Shown piece after piece: positions 34,607 to 43,202 of a stretch of DNA of 64,000 bases. The position numbers were made by a program, and so were the translations under genes. Where the stretch lies: contig NZ_CP019334.1 in assembly GCF_002163675.1 (NCBI RefSeq), positions 382,001 through 446,000 of the forward strand. The letters are read 5' to 3'. Position 1 is the first letter of the stretch. The number at the start of each line of letters is the position of its first letter. Source of the stretch: Polaribacter sp. SA4-12 (GTDB lineage: Bacteria > Bacteroidota > Bacteroidia > Flavobacteriales > Flavobacteriaceae). A model generated the notes under the pieces. It worked only from the letters and a program-made list of their open reading frames with translations. It did not search any database and was not told where the DNA came from.

Positions 34607-34651
34607 AAAAAAGTAGTAATTTCGAAATATGAAGAAATTACTACTTTTTTT
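34607..34651 (+). terminator. Terminator-like hairpin overlapping the start codon of the S8 peptidase gene
   Basis: 34607-34623 (AAAAAAGTAGTAATTTC) is perfectly complementary to 34634-34650, giving a 17-bp stem with a 10-nt loop. The ATG of the next gene (34629-34631) lies in that loop and the right arm codes for KKLLLF. A T-tract at 34645-34651 follows, so it is shaped like an intrinsic terminator of mnmA while also sequestering or presenting the downstream start. Confidence 0.75.
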
Positions 34652-36302
34652 GTTTTTAACTACTTTCTTTCAAGCTTCTAGTCAAGAAGATGCTTGGGTT
34701 TTCTTAAAAGACAAACCAAACAAAACAACTTTTCTAAATAATCCTTTAACAATGCTTTCTCAAAGAGCATTAGATAGAAGAGCTAAACTAGTTATCTCTT
34801 TAGATTCTATAGATGTGCCTGTTGATGAATCTTATTACAATCAAATTAAAAACGAAGGAAATATTACTGTTTTAGCCAAGTCTAAATGGTTAAATGCAGT
34901 TCATATTCAAGGAGAAGTAGAAGATATAAATAATTTATTATCAGCCTATAGTTTTATAAGTCATATTGAATTTGCAAATAAGTCGTTAAATACAAACGGA
35001 AAAACATCATCAAAATTAAAAACAACAGCACCCAATCATTATAATAAATTAAATGAAACACTAACTGATTTTGATTATGGTGAAGCAGATAATCAAATTA
35101 AAATGTTAAAAGGAGATTATCTGCATGAGCAAGGTTTAACAGGAGAAGGTCAAATTATAGCAATTATAGATGCAGGTTTTCCAAATGTAAATACACTTGA
35201 TGCTTTTCAAAGAATTAGAGATAATGACCAAATTTTAGGAGGATATAATTTTGCTGATAGAAATACAGACTTTTATACAAGAAGTAGCCACGGTACTCAT
35301 GTTTTATCATCTATTGCAGGTTATATAGAAAATGAATTTGTTGGTACTGCACCAGATGCAAAATTTTATTTATTTATATCAGAAATTTCTGGATCAGAAA
35401 CTGTTTTAGAAGAATCACTTTGGGTTGAGGCTGCAGAAAGAGCAGATAGTTTAGGTGTAGATGTTATAAATACGTCTTTAGGGTATACAACTTATGATAA
35501 TGCTAATCACAGTCATACATACGCTGATTTGGATGGAAAAACAACATTTATTTCTAGAGGAGCAGAAATTGGAGCTTCTCGTGGTTTACTTTTGGTAAAT
35601 GCAGCAGGAAATAGTGGAAATAAATCTTGGAAACATATTGGTGCGCCTGCAGATGCTCCTTCAGTAATTACTGTTGGTGCTGTTAATGCTTCAGGAGAAA
35701 TTGCTGCTTTTAGTTCTTACGGACCAACTTCTGATGGAAGAATTAAACCAGAAATTTTAGGGCAAGGTCAAAACCCTGCGCTAATTGATTATATTTCAGG
35801 TGAAATAAAAATAACTTCAAGCGGTACTTCCTTTTCTTCGCCAATTATGGCAGGATTAATAGCTTGTTTAAATCAGAATGAAGGTTTTTTGTTAAAATCA
35901 TCAAATAAAACAACAGATAATTTTAATACGTATCTTAAACAATCTGTTTACGAATCTGCAGATAAATACAATAATCCATTAGATCAATATGGATATGGAA
36001 TTCCGAATTTTGAAGTTGCTCTTAATAATTATATAGGTAGCACAGGTGCAGTTTATGATGCGATGCTTTCTAAACTTATGGTTTATCCAAACCCAACAAT
36101 TGATTCATTTAATATTTCATTAGATACAGAAAACTTAAATGATTTCACAATTCAAGTTTTCAATATTTTAGGAAAAAAGGTTTTAGAAAAAGTAAATTCG
36201 AATTCAAGAACGGTTGATATTTCATTTTTAGAAAGTGGAGTTTATATTTTAAAAATTTCAAAAGATAATCAGCATAAAACTTTAAAGTTGATAAAAAAAT
36301 AA
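34629..36302 (+). CDS. S8 (subtilisin-like) serine peptidase with T9SS sorting domain
   Basis: 557 residues: signal peptide (MKKLLLFLFLTTFFQASSQ), an inhibitor-like propeptide (about 20-140), the S8 catalytic domain and a T9SS type A sorting domain (from about 485, KLMVYPNPTIDSFNISLD). The catalytic triad is visible: Asp in IIAIIDAGFPN near 180, His in SSHGTHVLSSIAG near 221, Ser in SSGTSFSSPIMAGL near 400; the oxyanion Asn is in LLVNAAGNSGNK. It should be a secreted or surface protease. Its start codon lies in a hairpin loop, and its stop overlaps the next ATG as TAATG. Confidence 0.95.
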   Translation: MKKLLLFLFLTTFFQASSQEDAWVFLKDKPNKTTFLNNPLTMLSQRALDRRAKLVISLDSIDVPVDESYYNQIKNEGNITVLAKSKWLNAVHIQGEVEDINNLLSAYSFISHIEFANKSLNTNGKTSSKLKTTAPNHYNKLNETLTDFDYGEADNQIKMLKGDYLHEQGLTGEGQIIAIIDAGFPNVNTLDAFQRIRDNDQILGGYNFADRNTDFYTRSSHGTHVLSSIAGYIENEFVGTAPDAKFYLFISEISGSETVLEESLWVEAAERADSLGVDVINTSLGYTTYDNANHSHTYADLDGKTTFISRGAEIGASRGLLLVNAAGNSGNKSWKHIGAPADAPSVITVGAVNASGEIAAFSSYGPTSDGRIKPEILGQGQNPALIDYISGEIKITSSGTSFSSPIMAGLIACLNQNEGFLLKSSNKTTDNFNTYLKQSVYESADKYNNPLDQYGYGIPNFEVALNNYIGSTGAVYDAMLSKLMVYPNPTIDSFNISLDTENLNDFTIQVFNILGKKVLEKVNSNSRTVDISFLESGVYILKISKDNQHKTLKLIKK

Positions 36303-37243
36303 TGACAAATAAAATAACAGAATTATTCAATATAAAATACCCAATTGTTCAAGGAGGAATGGTTTGGGTTTCTGGATGGAAATTAGCTTCTGCAGTTTCT
36401 AATGCTGGAGGTTTAGGTTTAATTGGTGCAGGTTCTATGTACCCAGAAGTTTTAAGGGAACATATTCAGAAATGTAAAAAAGCAACTGATAAACCTTTTG
36501 GAGTAAATGTGCCAATGTTGTATCCTGATTTAGAAAAAATTATGGATATAATCCTTGAAGAAGGAGTGAATATTGTTTTTACTTCTGCAGGAAATCCAAA
36601 AACTTGGACTGCTTTTTTAAAGAATAGAGGAGTTACCGTTGTTCATGTAGTGAGCTCTGTAAAATTTGCTTTAAAAGCTGAAGCAGCGGGTGTAGATGCA
36701 GTTGTTTGTGAAGGTTTTGAGGCTGGTGGACATAATGGTAGAGAAGAAACCACAACTTTTACGTTAATACCAATGGTAAAAGAACAGGTGAGTATTCCTG
36801 TAATTGCTGCAGGAGGAATTGGTTCTGGAAGAGGGATGTTAGCAGCAATGGTTTTAGGTGCAGATGGAGTTCAAATAGGGAGTAGGTTTGCTGCAACTGA
36901 AGAATCTTCTGCGCATCAAAATTTTAAAAACACAATTGTTGATGTAAAAGATGGAGATACTCATTTAACTTTAAAAGAATTGGCTCCTGTAAGATTGATT
37001 AAGAATAAGTTTTACAATGAAGTACAAGAATTATATCAGAAAAACCCAACCAAAGAAGAAATCAAGGAATTGTTGGGGAGAGCAAGAGCAAAAAAAGGAA
37101 TGTTTGAAGGAGATTTAGATGAAGGAGAGCTAGAAATTGGTCAAATTGCAGGGTTAATTCATGATATAAAACCAGTAAAAGATGTTTTAAATGAGATTGT
37201 TGAAGAATTAAACTCAGTTAATTCATTGAATTTCAGTTTTTAG
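36302..37243 (+). CDS. FMN-dependent nitronate monooxygenase / enoyl-ACP reductase (FabK)-like enzyme
   Basis: 313 residues, TIM-barrel flavoprotein of the 2-nitropropane dioxygenase family (PF03060). YPIVQGGMVWVSGWKLASAV opens the barrel, VSNAGGLGLIGAGSM, VVCEGFEAGGHNGRE (flavin-binding glycines and the conserved His region) and PVIAAGGIGSGRGMLAAMVLG form the phosphate-binding loops, followed by ADGVQIGSRFAATEES. The family includes both nitronate monooxygenases and FabK; the two are not separable here. Translation is coupled to the peptidase gene by a TAATG overlap. Confidence 0.9.
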   Translation: MTNKITELFNIKYPIVQGGMVWVSGWKLASAVSNAGGLGLIGAGSMYPEVLREHIQKCKKATDKPFGVNVPMLYPDLEKIMDIILEEGVNIVFTSAGNPKTWTAFLKNRGVTVVHVVSSVKFALKAEAAGVDAVVCEGFEAGGHNGREETTTFTLIPMVKEQVSIPVIAAGGIGSGRGMLAAMVLGADGVQIGSRFAATEESSAHQNFKNTIVDVKDGDTHLTLKELAPVRLIKNKFYNEVQELYQKNPTKEEIKELLGRARAKKGMFEGDLDEGELEIGQIAGLIHDIKPVKDVLNEIVEELNSVNSLNFSF

Positions 37244-37297
37244 TGTTTGTTTTTTAATTAAAACAGCTATTTTAGATATTTTCTCAATTAATGGCAT

Positions 37298-37305
37298 TAT
37301 CTTTG
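37298..37305 (+). promoter_or_regulatory. -7 promoter element of cold-shock gene copy 1
   Basis: TATCTTTG matches TAnnTTTG and lies 55 bases before the start codon. The same element, with the same surrounding sequence, recurs 401 bp downstream. The long leader that follows (about 50 nt, AAACGTTGTTAGTAATTAAA) is preserved in both copies, as expected for a cold-shock 5' UTR. Confidence 0.6.
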
Positions 37306-37360
37306 CAATTCAATAAACGTTGTTAGTAATTAAACAAGCAACACATTTAATATTATTATT

Positions 37361-37552
37361 ATGAATAAAGGTACCGTAAAATTTTTCAACGAATCTAAAG
37401 GATTTGGATTTATTACTGAAGAAGGAAACAACAAAGAACATTTTGTGCATGTGTCAGGATTAGTTGATGAAATTCGTGAAAACGATGAAGTTGAATTTGA
37501 CTTACAAGATGGAAAAAAAGGATTAAACGCAGTAAACGTAAGAGTATTATAA
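37361..37552 (+). CDS. Cold-shock domain protein, copy 1
   Basis: A 63-residue single CSD protein. NKGTVKFFNESKGFGFITEE contains RNP-1 (KGFGFI) and EHFVHVSGL is the RNP-2 region (family consensus VFVH). It ends KKGLNAVNVRVL. It binds single-stranded nucleic acids and probably acts as an RNA chaperone. It is nearly identical to the next gene, differing at two residues (Lys/Thr near 28 and Val/Ile near 37). It has its own promoter and terminator. Confidence 0.95.
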   Translation: MNKGTVKFFNESKGFGFITEEGNNKEHFVHVSGLVDEIRENDEVEFDLQDGKKGLNAVNVRVL

Positions 37553-37583
37553 TATATATTTATTACTAGTTAATTTTTTAACT

Positions 37584-37616
37584 AAAAGCCTATCAAATTT
37601 TGATAGGCTTTTTTTT
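37584..37616 (+). terminator. Terminator of cold-shock gene copy 1
   Basis: AAAAGCCTATCA (37584-37595) pairs with TGATAGGCTTTT (37601-37612), loop AATTT, followed by T. The same stem occurs after copy 2. Confidence 0.9.
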
Positions 37617-37698
37617 ATGCATTTTATTTAATTCTATTTCTGATGAACGTTATTTTAAATAAAATAAACATTTTATGCTATTCCTCAATTAATGGCAC

Positions 37699-37706
37699 TA
37701 TCTTTG
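37699..37706 (+). promoter_or_regulatory. -7 promoter element of cold-shock gene copy 2
   Basis: TATCTTTG, 401 bp after the copy 1 element, with the upstream and leader sequences conserved apart from a few substitutions. Confidence 0.6.
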
Positions 37707-37761
37707 CAATTCAATAAACGTTGTTAGTAATTAAACAAGCAACACATTTAATATTACTATT

Positions 37762-37953
37762 ATGAATAAAGGTACCGTAAAATTTTTCAACGAATCTAAA
37801 GGATTTGGATTTATTACTGAAGAAGGAAACAACACAGAACATTTTGTACATGTGTCAGGATTAATTGATGAAATTCGTGAAAACGATGAAGTTGAATTTG
37901 ACTTACAAGATGGAAAAAAAGGATTAAACGCAGTAAACGTAAGAGTATTATAA
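37762..37953 (+). CDS. Cold-shock domain protein, copy 2
   Basis: 63 residues with the same CSD as copy 1: RNP-1 KGFGFI and EHFVHVSGL. The promoter, leader, coding sequence and terminator are all conserved, so the whole transcription unit was duplicated in tandem. The two proteins should be functionally equivalent; any difference is more likely in expression. Confidence 0.95.
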   Translation: MNKGTVKFFNESKGFGFITEEGNNTEHFVHVSGLIDEIRENDEVEFDLQDGKKGLNAVNVRVL

Positions 37954-37982
37954 TATATTTATTACTAGTTAATTTTTTAACG

Positions 37983-38014
37983 AAAAGCCTATCAAATTTT
38001 GATAGGCTTTTTTT
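37983..38014 (+). terminator. Terminator of cold-shock gene copy 2
   Basis: AAAAGCCTATCA (37983-37994) pairs with TGATAGGCTTTT (38000-38011), followed by T. It ends 27 bp before the YwbE start. Confidence 0.9.
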
Positions 38015-38040
38015 ATTTTCGTATTTTAAAATTTCAAATT

Positions 38041-38238
38041 ATGATTGACGGAAGACAAAGAAAAAATATTAAAATAGGTTTATTTGTTGAGATTGTACAA
38101 AAACCACATCAAAGAACAGGAGAATTAACAGAAGGTATAATAGCAAAAATTCTAACTAAATCTCAAAACCATCCTCATGGTATAAAAGTTCAGTTAGAAT
38201 CTGGTATTGTTGGTAGAGTAAAAAATATTCTAGAATAG
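38041..38238 (+). CDS. YwbE family protein
   Basis: 65 residues from the ATG at 38041; the frame is open further upstream, into the terminator, but that part (FFYFRILKFQI) is not plausible protein. It matches the YwbE family (PF09962, DUF2196): GLFVEIVQKPHQRTGELTEG, ILTKSQNHPHGIKVQLESG and IVGRVKNIL. The fold is a small beta-barrel of unknown function, possibly nucleic-acid binding. Confidence 0.88.
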   Translation: MIDGRQRKNIKIGLFVEIVQKPHQRTGELTEGIIAKILTKSQNHPHGIKVQLESGIVGRVKNILE

Positions 38239-38246
38239 AAATATTC

Positions 38247-39149
38247 TTAGTTAATCGGAATTTTAATTTCGTATACTTTTCTACTCTTATTGTTTAGCTT
38301 ATTTTCTCTTAGCCACGCATTGTGAATTTTGAATTCTTTATATGTAAGTCCAAATTTTTTGGCAAAAGAAGTAATATTTACAATAGCGGTATCAACTTTT
38401 ATAGTTCTCGTTTTTGGCAATGTATATAAGTCTTCTTGGTCAAACACAAAACCATATTTTTCTGGGTTAGAAATTACTTCTTTTAAAGCGATAATTCTAA
38501 ACACATATCTTTCTGTTTCATCTGGCAGTAAAGCATCATAGTAATTATCTAATTGTTGCGTTTTAAGTCTCTTGCTAATTCCATAATTTCCTGCATTATA
38601 TGAAGCTGCAGCCAATGTCCATGAGTTAAAACGTTTTTTAGACTTTATTAAATACTCAGCAGCTACTTTTGTAGCTTTTTCAATATTATAACGTTCATCT
38701 ACGTTGCTGTTTATTTCTAAACCATATTCTTTACCAGTAGCTTTCATAAAATGCCACATTCCTGCTGCTCCAACAGAAGACGTTTCATCAATAAAAGCAC
38801 TTTCTGCTAAAGCTAAAAATTTAAAATCGTCTGGTAAACCATATTTTTTAAGTAATGGCTCTAAAATCGGGAAGTACTTATTTGCTCTTTTTATTAGTAA
38901 CAAACCATTAGATTGCCAATAAGTATTAACCAATAGCTCTCTATCCATTCTTTCTCTGACATCTAATTTTTCTAAAGGAACTCTTTCACCTGCAATATTT
39001 AAATTTTCAGGAAGTTTTAATGCCTTTATTCTGTATGTTTTGTGTGTGCTAGTTTCAGGATCTGTTTCTGTTTTATTTATAGCGTTATAAAATAACAGCG
39101 TAATTATTAAGATGCTAAGTAGTGAAAGGAAACGTAAAGGTTTATTCAT
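38247..39149 (-). CDS. Lytic transglycosylase (SLT domain, MltD-like)
   Basis: 300 residues from the ATG at 39149 (a TTG three codons earlier is possible). An N-terminal membrane anchor or signal (residues 6-24) precedes the SLT domain (about 105-225), with the catalytic Glu in KFLALAESAFIDETSSVGAAG, the motif GMWHFMKATGKEYGL and AAASYNAGNYGISKRL. It cleaves peptidoglycan glycan strands to 1,6-anhydro-muropeptides. The C-terminal about 50 residues resemble a LysM-like cell-wall binding region (ITSFAKKFGLTYKEFKIHN). Confidence 0.92.
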   Translation of the reverse strand: MNKPLRFLSLLSILIITLLFYNAINKTETDPETSTHKTYRIKALKLPENLNIAGERVPLEKLDVRERMDRELLVNTYWQSNGLLLIKRANKYFPILEPLLKKYGLPDDFKFLALAESAFIDETSSVGAAGMWHFMKATGKEYGLEINSNVDERYNIEKATKVAAEYLIKSKKRFNSWTLAAASYNAGNYGISKRLKTQQLDNYYDALLPDETERYVFRIIALKEVISNPEKYGFVFDQEDLYTLPKTRTIKVDTAIVNITSFAKKFGLTYKEFKIHNAWLRENKLNNKSRKVYEIKIPIN

Positions 39150-39195
39150 AATGTACAATTTTAGTTTTTTTTTAAAATATGAAAATACTCTGATA

Positions 39196-39855
39196 TTAAC
39201 AAGTTAATACTTCATCAATAATTTTTGATATTTTCTTTCCTTTTGTTATAATCATAACATGACTTCCACCTTTAATTTTTATGCAATTACCTATGTTCTT
39301 TAATGGAAATACATGATCATCTGTACCATGAATATGTGTGATATTTTGAGAGATTTCTTCTTGTTGCCAGTTTAAAACTGCGCTAATTGACCAATTAATA
39401 TATGTTTTACTTCTAACAGAAAGATATTTGTTATAAGTTTTTGCTCTTTTTTTAAGAGATTTTCCTAAAAAATATTTAGCATAAGCTTCAAAATTAGAAA
39501 CAATATTGGTTGGGAAAAGTTTATATGCTTTGGTAAACTTTGCCAATTTAAACCGTTTTGGTAATTCATTATTAGTTTTAACACTAGAAATTAAGATCAC
39601 TTTTTTAGTATCCATAAACTTGCTCATTTCTTGCACCATAATTCCTCCAAAAGAAACTCCTACTAAAACGGGGTCTTTCTCTTTAACGTCTTCGCACATT
39701 CTCATTGCATAATTAGAAATAGACTCTTCTAATGCCAGTGGTCTTTTCCATTTTAGATAATGAATTTGATACTTGTCTTCTGGTAAATTTAAATTTTCAA
39801 AAATTTCTGGACCAGCAGCTAACCCTGGTACAAGGTATATATGAATTTTGTTCAT
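39196..39855 (-). CDS. Alpha/beta hydrolase
   Basis: 219 residues, no signal peptide. The oxyanion region is HIYLVPGLAAGPEIF, the nucleophile elbow is PVLVGVSFGGIMVQEM (G-V-S-F-G, Ser near 68), and the likely acid Asp and His are in ITHIHGTDDHVFPL and GGSHVMI. It is a single-domain esterase/lipase-like fold with unknown substrate. It is transcribed alone, in the same direction as the lytic transglycosylase but 46 bp upstream of it. Confidence 0.85.
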   Translation of the reverse strand: MNKIHIYLVPGLAAGPEIFENLNLPEDKYQIHYLKWKRPLALEESISNYAMRMCEDVKEKDPVLVGVSFGGIMVQEMSKFMDTKKVILISSVKTNNELPKRFKLAKFTKAYKLFPTNIVSNFEAYAKYFLGKSLKKRAKTYNKYLSVRSKTYINWSISAVLNWQQEEISQNITHIHGTDDHVFPLKNIGNCIKIKGGSHVMIITKGKKISKIIDEVLTC

Positions 39856-40137
39856 TTTTCTTATTCAATCAATTTTTTTTTAATATTTTTTCGTGCCCTA
39901 AGACAACTTTTAAAGGTACGTTATTCCAAAGCTTTATTTCTTCTTTGTTTGTTAATTTATGTAATAAAAGTACTGTGTTAATTCATTAAAGACCTATCAA
40001 TATTAGGATCAAAATATTGATCAATTGAGATCACTATGAAAGTCTTCTTATCAGTTAAGTTATGTTGATTGCAACTTAAAAATGATTAGTGAGGATACTC
40101 GTAAAATGTATTTCAGAGCTTTTAGTTAGATTTAATA
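39856..40137. other. Intergenic region with a short inverted repeat
   Basis: 282 bp between the hydrolase start and the end of mtaB. The only structure that I see is GATCAA-AATA-TTGATC at 40007-40022, a perfect 6-bp inverted repeat with a further GATC at 40031, which could be an operator. There is no coding signal. Confidence 0.3.
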
Positions 40138-41454
40138 TTATACAAAATTAAATCTAACCAAACCATCTTCATCAATTTCAGTAAGCGTAATTGTGTGTAA
40201 TGTATTTACTAATTCAGGATTCCAAGGTGTTTTTACTTTTACATAATTTTCTGTAAATCCATTTATAAAACCTTCTTTGTTTTCATTTTCAAACAAAACG
40301 GTTAAAGTATTATCTAATTGGCTTTCATAAAAAGAACGTCTTTTCTTTGCGGATAAACCTCGTAACATTTTACTACGTTTTGCACGTACTTTTTTAGGTA
40401 TAACTCCATCAAAATCTACAGCTTCAGTATTTGGTCTTTCAGAATAAGTGAAAACATGTAAATATGAAATGTCCATTTCGTTTAAATAGTTGTACGTTTC
40501 TAAGAATAATTCATCGGTTTCACCAGGAAAACCAACAATTACATCTACACCAATACAAGCATTTGGCATTACTTCTTTTATTCTAGTAACCCTATTTGTA
40601 TAAGTATTAGTTAAATATCTACGTTTCATCTTCTTTAGCAATTCATCACTACCAGATTGTAGAGGAATGTGAAAATGAGGAACAAACGAACTTGATTTTG
40701 ATACAAAATCAATAGTTTCATCCTTTAATAAATTTGGTTCTATTGATGAAATTCGTAAACGATGAATACCATCAACTTTATCTAATTCTTTAACTAATTC
40801 TAAAAAGGTATGTTCGTGTTTTTTATTTCCAAATTCACCTTTACCATAATCACCAATATTAACACCTGTTAATACAATTTCTTTTATTCCTTTTGATGAA
40901 ATTTGTTTAGCATTCTCAATAACGTTTTCTAAAGTATCACTTCTAGAAATTCCACGTGCTAAAGGAATTGTACAATATGTACATTTATAATCGCAACCAT
41001 CTTGTACTTTTAAAAATGCACGAGTTCTATCGCCAATAGAATAAGATCCTACATAAAAATCGGCATCAGAAATTTCACATGAATGGACTTCTCCAACATT
41101 ATTTTTAGTTAAGTCGTTAATATAGCTTGTAACATTAAATTTTTCAGTTGCTCCTAAAACTAAATCTACACCATCAACATTTGCTAATTCCTCAGGTTTT
41201 AATTGTGCGTAACAACCTATTGCTATTAAAAAAGCATCTTCATTTTTCTTTAAAGCATTTTTAACAATGGATTTAAAGCGTTTATCAGCATTGTCTGTAA
41301 CAGAACATGTGTTTATTACATAGACATCTGCATTTTCTTCAAAATCCACACGCTCAAAACCTTCACCCGTAAAATTACGAGCAATCGTTGATGTTTCTGA
41401 AAAATTCAGCTTACATCCTAAAGTATAAAAAGCTACTTTTTTTTCTGCATTCAT
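40138..41454 (-). CDS. mtaB: tRNA (t6A37) methylthiotransferase MtaB
   Basis: 438 residues. This radical SAM enzyme converts N6-threonylcarbamoyl-adenosine-37 to its 2-methylthio form. N-terminal MTTase domain cysteines are in YTLGCKLN, VINTCSVTDNADKR and AIGCYAQLKPEEL. The radical SAM cluster motif is in QDGCDYKCTYCTIPLARG (CxxxCxxC). The last about 65 residues are the TRAM domain. The TDNADKR motif after the second Cys distinguishes MtaB from MiaB. Its promoter is at 41475. Confidence 0.96.
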   Translation of the reverse strand: MNAEKKVAFYTLGCKLNFSETSTIARNFTGEGFERVDFEENADVYVINTCSVTDNADKRFKSIVKNALKKNEDAFLIAIGCYAQLKPEELANVDGVDLVLGATEKFNVTSYINDLTKNNVGEVHSCEISDADFYVGSYSIGDRTRAFLKVQDGCDYKCTYCTIPLARGISRSDTLENVIENAKQISSKGIKEIVLTGVNIGDYGKGEFGNKKHEHTFLELVKELDKVDGIHRLRISSIEPNLLKDETIDFVSKSSSFVPHFHIPLQSGSDELLKKMKRRYLTNTYTNRVTRIKEVMPNACIGVDVIVGFPGETDELFLETYNYLNEMDISYLHVFTYSERPNTEAVDFDGVIPKKVRAKRSKMLRGLSAKKRRSFYESQLDNTLTVLFENENKEGFINGFTENYVKVKTPWNPELVNTLHTITLTEIDEDGLVRFNFV

Positions 41455-41474
41455 TCTTGTACATTTAAGGATTG

Positions 41475-41482
41475 CAAATTTA
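41475..41482 (-). promoter_or_regulatory. -7 promoter element for mtaB
   Basis: The minus strand reads TAAATTTG, matching TAnnTTTG, 20 bases upstream of the mtaB ATG and within the 39-bp gap to the divergent GNAT gene. Confidence 0.5.
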
Positions 41483-41493
41483 CAATTTTATTG

Positions 41494-41991
41494 ATGATTT
41501 TTGAAACCGAAAGATTACTAATTAGAAAACTAGTTTTAGATGATTTACAACCTTTTCATGAGCTTGAAAGTAATCCGTTAGTTTTAAAATACGCAACAGG
41601 AGAACCGAAAGATTTTGATGAAAATAGAAATGAACTAATCGAATTAATTTCTAAATATAAGCAACCAAAAAATGATTTTTGGATTTATGCTATTGAAAGA
41701 AAAATAGATAGGTGTTTTATAGGTACAGTTGCTTTAGTAAAAGATAATATAGATGATGAAATTGGGTATCGTCTTTTAGAAAAATATTGGAAACTAGGTT
41801 ATGGCTCTGAGGTATGTAAAGGTTTAATTTCTTATTGCAAGAAAATAGGAATGAAAAAAATTATTGGTTATGTTGTTGATGAAAATAGAGCCTCAGCAAA
41901 AATATTAGTGAATAATAATTTTGAAATTGTCAAGAAATTTATAAGTGATGATATAAAATTACCAGAAACTAAATATGAGTTAGAATTATAG
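41494..41991 (+). CDS. GNAT family N-acetyltransferase
   Basis: 165 residues from the ATG at 41494 (a TTG one codon earlier is possible). It is a RimJ/RimL-like GNAT domain (PF13302). FETERLLIRKLVLDDLQPF opens the domain, FIGTVALVKDN and EIGYRLLEKYWKLGYGSEV include the acetyl-CoA pyrophosphate loop region, and VDENRASAKILVNNNFE is the typical late motif. The substrate is unknown. It is transcribed divergently from mtaB. Confidence 0.88.
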   Translation: MIFETERLLIRKLVLDDLQPFHELESNPLVLKYATGEPKDFDENRNELIELISKYKQPKNDFWIYAIERKIDRCFIGTVALVKDNIDDEIGYRLLEKYWKLGYGSEVCKGLISYCKKIGMKKIIGYVVDENRASAKILVNNNFEIVKKFISDDIKLPETKYELEL

Positions 41992-42019
41992 ATACAATAG
42001 TTAGTTTGTAAATAAAAAG

Positions 42020-43162
42020 TTAAAATAATTTCCCTTTAATTTTTGCTTTTAATTTTTCTGATACGTTCGTAGGAAAAGGTTTGTCTCCATGTAAAATATC
42101 TACCATTAAATCACTAAACCTTTGTCCGTGTTTTTTAAGTAAATAATTTCTTGCAGGATTATTATGATAAAAGAATTTAGACAAAGTAACACCAGATTGT
42201 AATTCTGGTAATAATTTTATATTTAACTTTTCAATATATAATTTTTCAGCAAGCTCTTTATTCAAATTACTTTCAATAATTGCTTCAGCCACATATTTTC
42301 CACTTAAAATTGCATTAGAAATTCCTTCTGCAGTTATTGGTTCTGCAAAACCTGCGGCATCACCAATTAAAAAAACATTGTTTTTTATAAAACCATCAGT
42401 TCTTGGTGCAATAGGAATTTGAAATCCATGTGCATCTTCTTTTATAATGTTTTTAATGCCAAGTGTTTGCAAATATTTTTTGTAATACTCTTTAAGGTTT
42501 ATTTTTCCTTTTTTAGTAGTTAAAACTCCTAATGATAAATGATTTTTCTTTGGAAAACTCCAAGCATAACCAAATGGAACAGCATCAATATCAAAACGAA
42601 CACTTGTAGATAATCTTTTAAAGTCTTCTTCAGAAACTTCAACTTCATATTCTAAAGCTGGTATTAATTTTCTAGTATCTTCTTTCCAACCAGCCATTTT
42701 TGCAGTCGGACTAAGAACGCCATCTGCTGCAATTACAAAATTTGCAGAAATTTCACCTTGAGAAGTATTTAATATTGACTTATCGTTTAAAAATTCAATA
42801 CTTTTTAAAGTATGATTTTCTAATAATGTTACTCCAAATTCTTTTGCTTTTTCTACAATTAAGTTATCAAAAGCATCTCTCATAATCATTGTAATGATTG
42901 GCTTTTCTTTAGCAGATTGGTAAAATATTTTACCATTATTAAAGTAACTATCAACTGCAAAAAATTCACGTTCAATTACTGCATCAATTTCGAAAGGCAT
43001 ATTTTTCCTTCCTCTATTTACAAAACCACCGCCACAAGTTTTATAACGAGGTAATGCTTCTTTTTCTATGATAACTGTAGAAATCCCTTGTTTTCCTAAG
43101 TAAAATGCTGTGGAAGCTCCAGAAGGTCCACTACCAATTATTGCTACATCAAAATGTTTCAT
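42020..43162 (-). CDS. FAD-dependent oxidoreductase, geranylgeranyl reductase family
   Basis: 380 residues. The N-terminal dinucleotide-binding fold is AIIGSGPSGASTAFYLGKQG, then the family-specific RYKTCGGGFVNRG with the conserved Cys region. NFVIAADGVLSPTAKMAGW is the second FAD motif and VFLIGDAAGFAEPITAEGIS the third. The family reduces isoprenoid side chains or hydroxylates aromatic rings; in Flavobacteria such genes often relate to quinones or lipids, but the substrate here is unknown. A TATATTCG promoter lies at 43188. Confidence 0.9.
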   Translation of the reverse strand: MKHFDVAIIGSGPSGASTAFYLGKQGISTVIIEKEALPRYKTCGGGFVNRGRKNMPFEIDAVIEREFFAVDSYFNNGKIFYQSAKEKPIITMIMRDAFDNLIVEKAKEFGVTLLENHTLKSIEFLNDKSILNTSQGEISANFVIAADGVLSPTAKMAGWKEDTRKLIPALEYEVEVSEEDFKRLSTSVRFDIDAVPFGYAWSFPKKNHLSLGVLTTKKGKINLKEYYKKYLQTLGIKNIIKEDAHGFQIPIAPRTDGFIKNNVFLIGDAAGFAEPITAEGISNAILSGKYVAEAIIESNLNKELAEKLYIEKLNIKLLPELQSGVTLSKFFYHNNPARNYLLKKHGQRFSDLMVDILHGDKPFPTNVSEKLKAKIKGKLF

Positions 43163-43187
43163 AGATTAAAAAGTATAATGTTTATTG

Positions 43188-43195
43188 CGAATATA
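43188..43195 (-). promoter_or_regulatory. -7-like promoter element for the geranylgeranyl reductase-like gene
   Basis: On the minus strand this reads TATATTCG, one base off TAnnTTTG, 25 bases before the start codon. Confidence 0.4.
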
Positions 43196-43202
43196 AAGAA
43201 AC

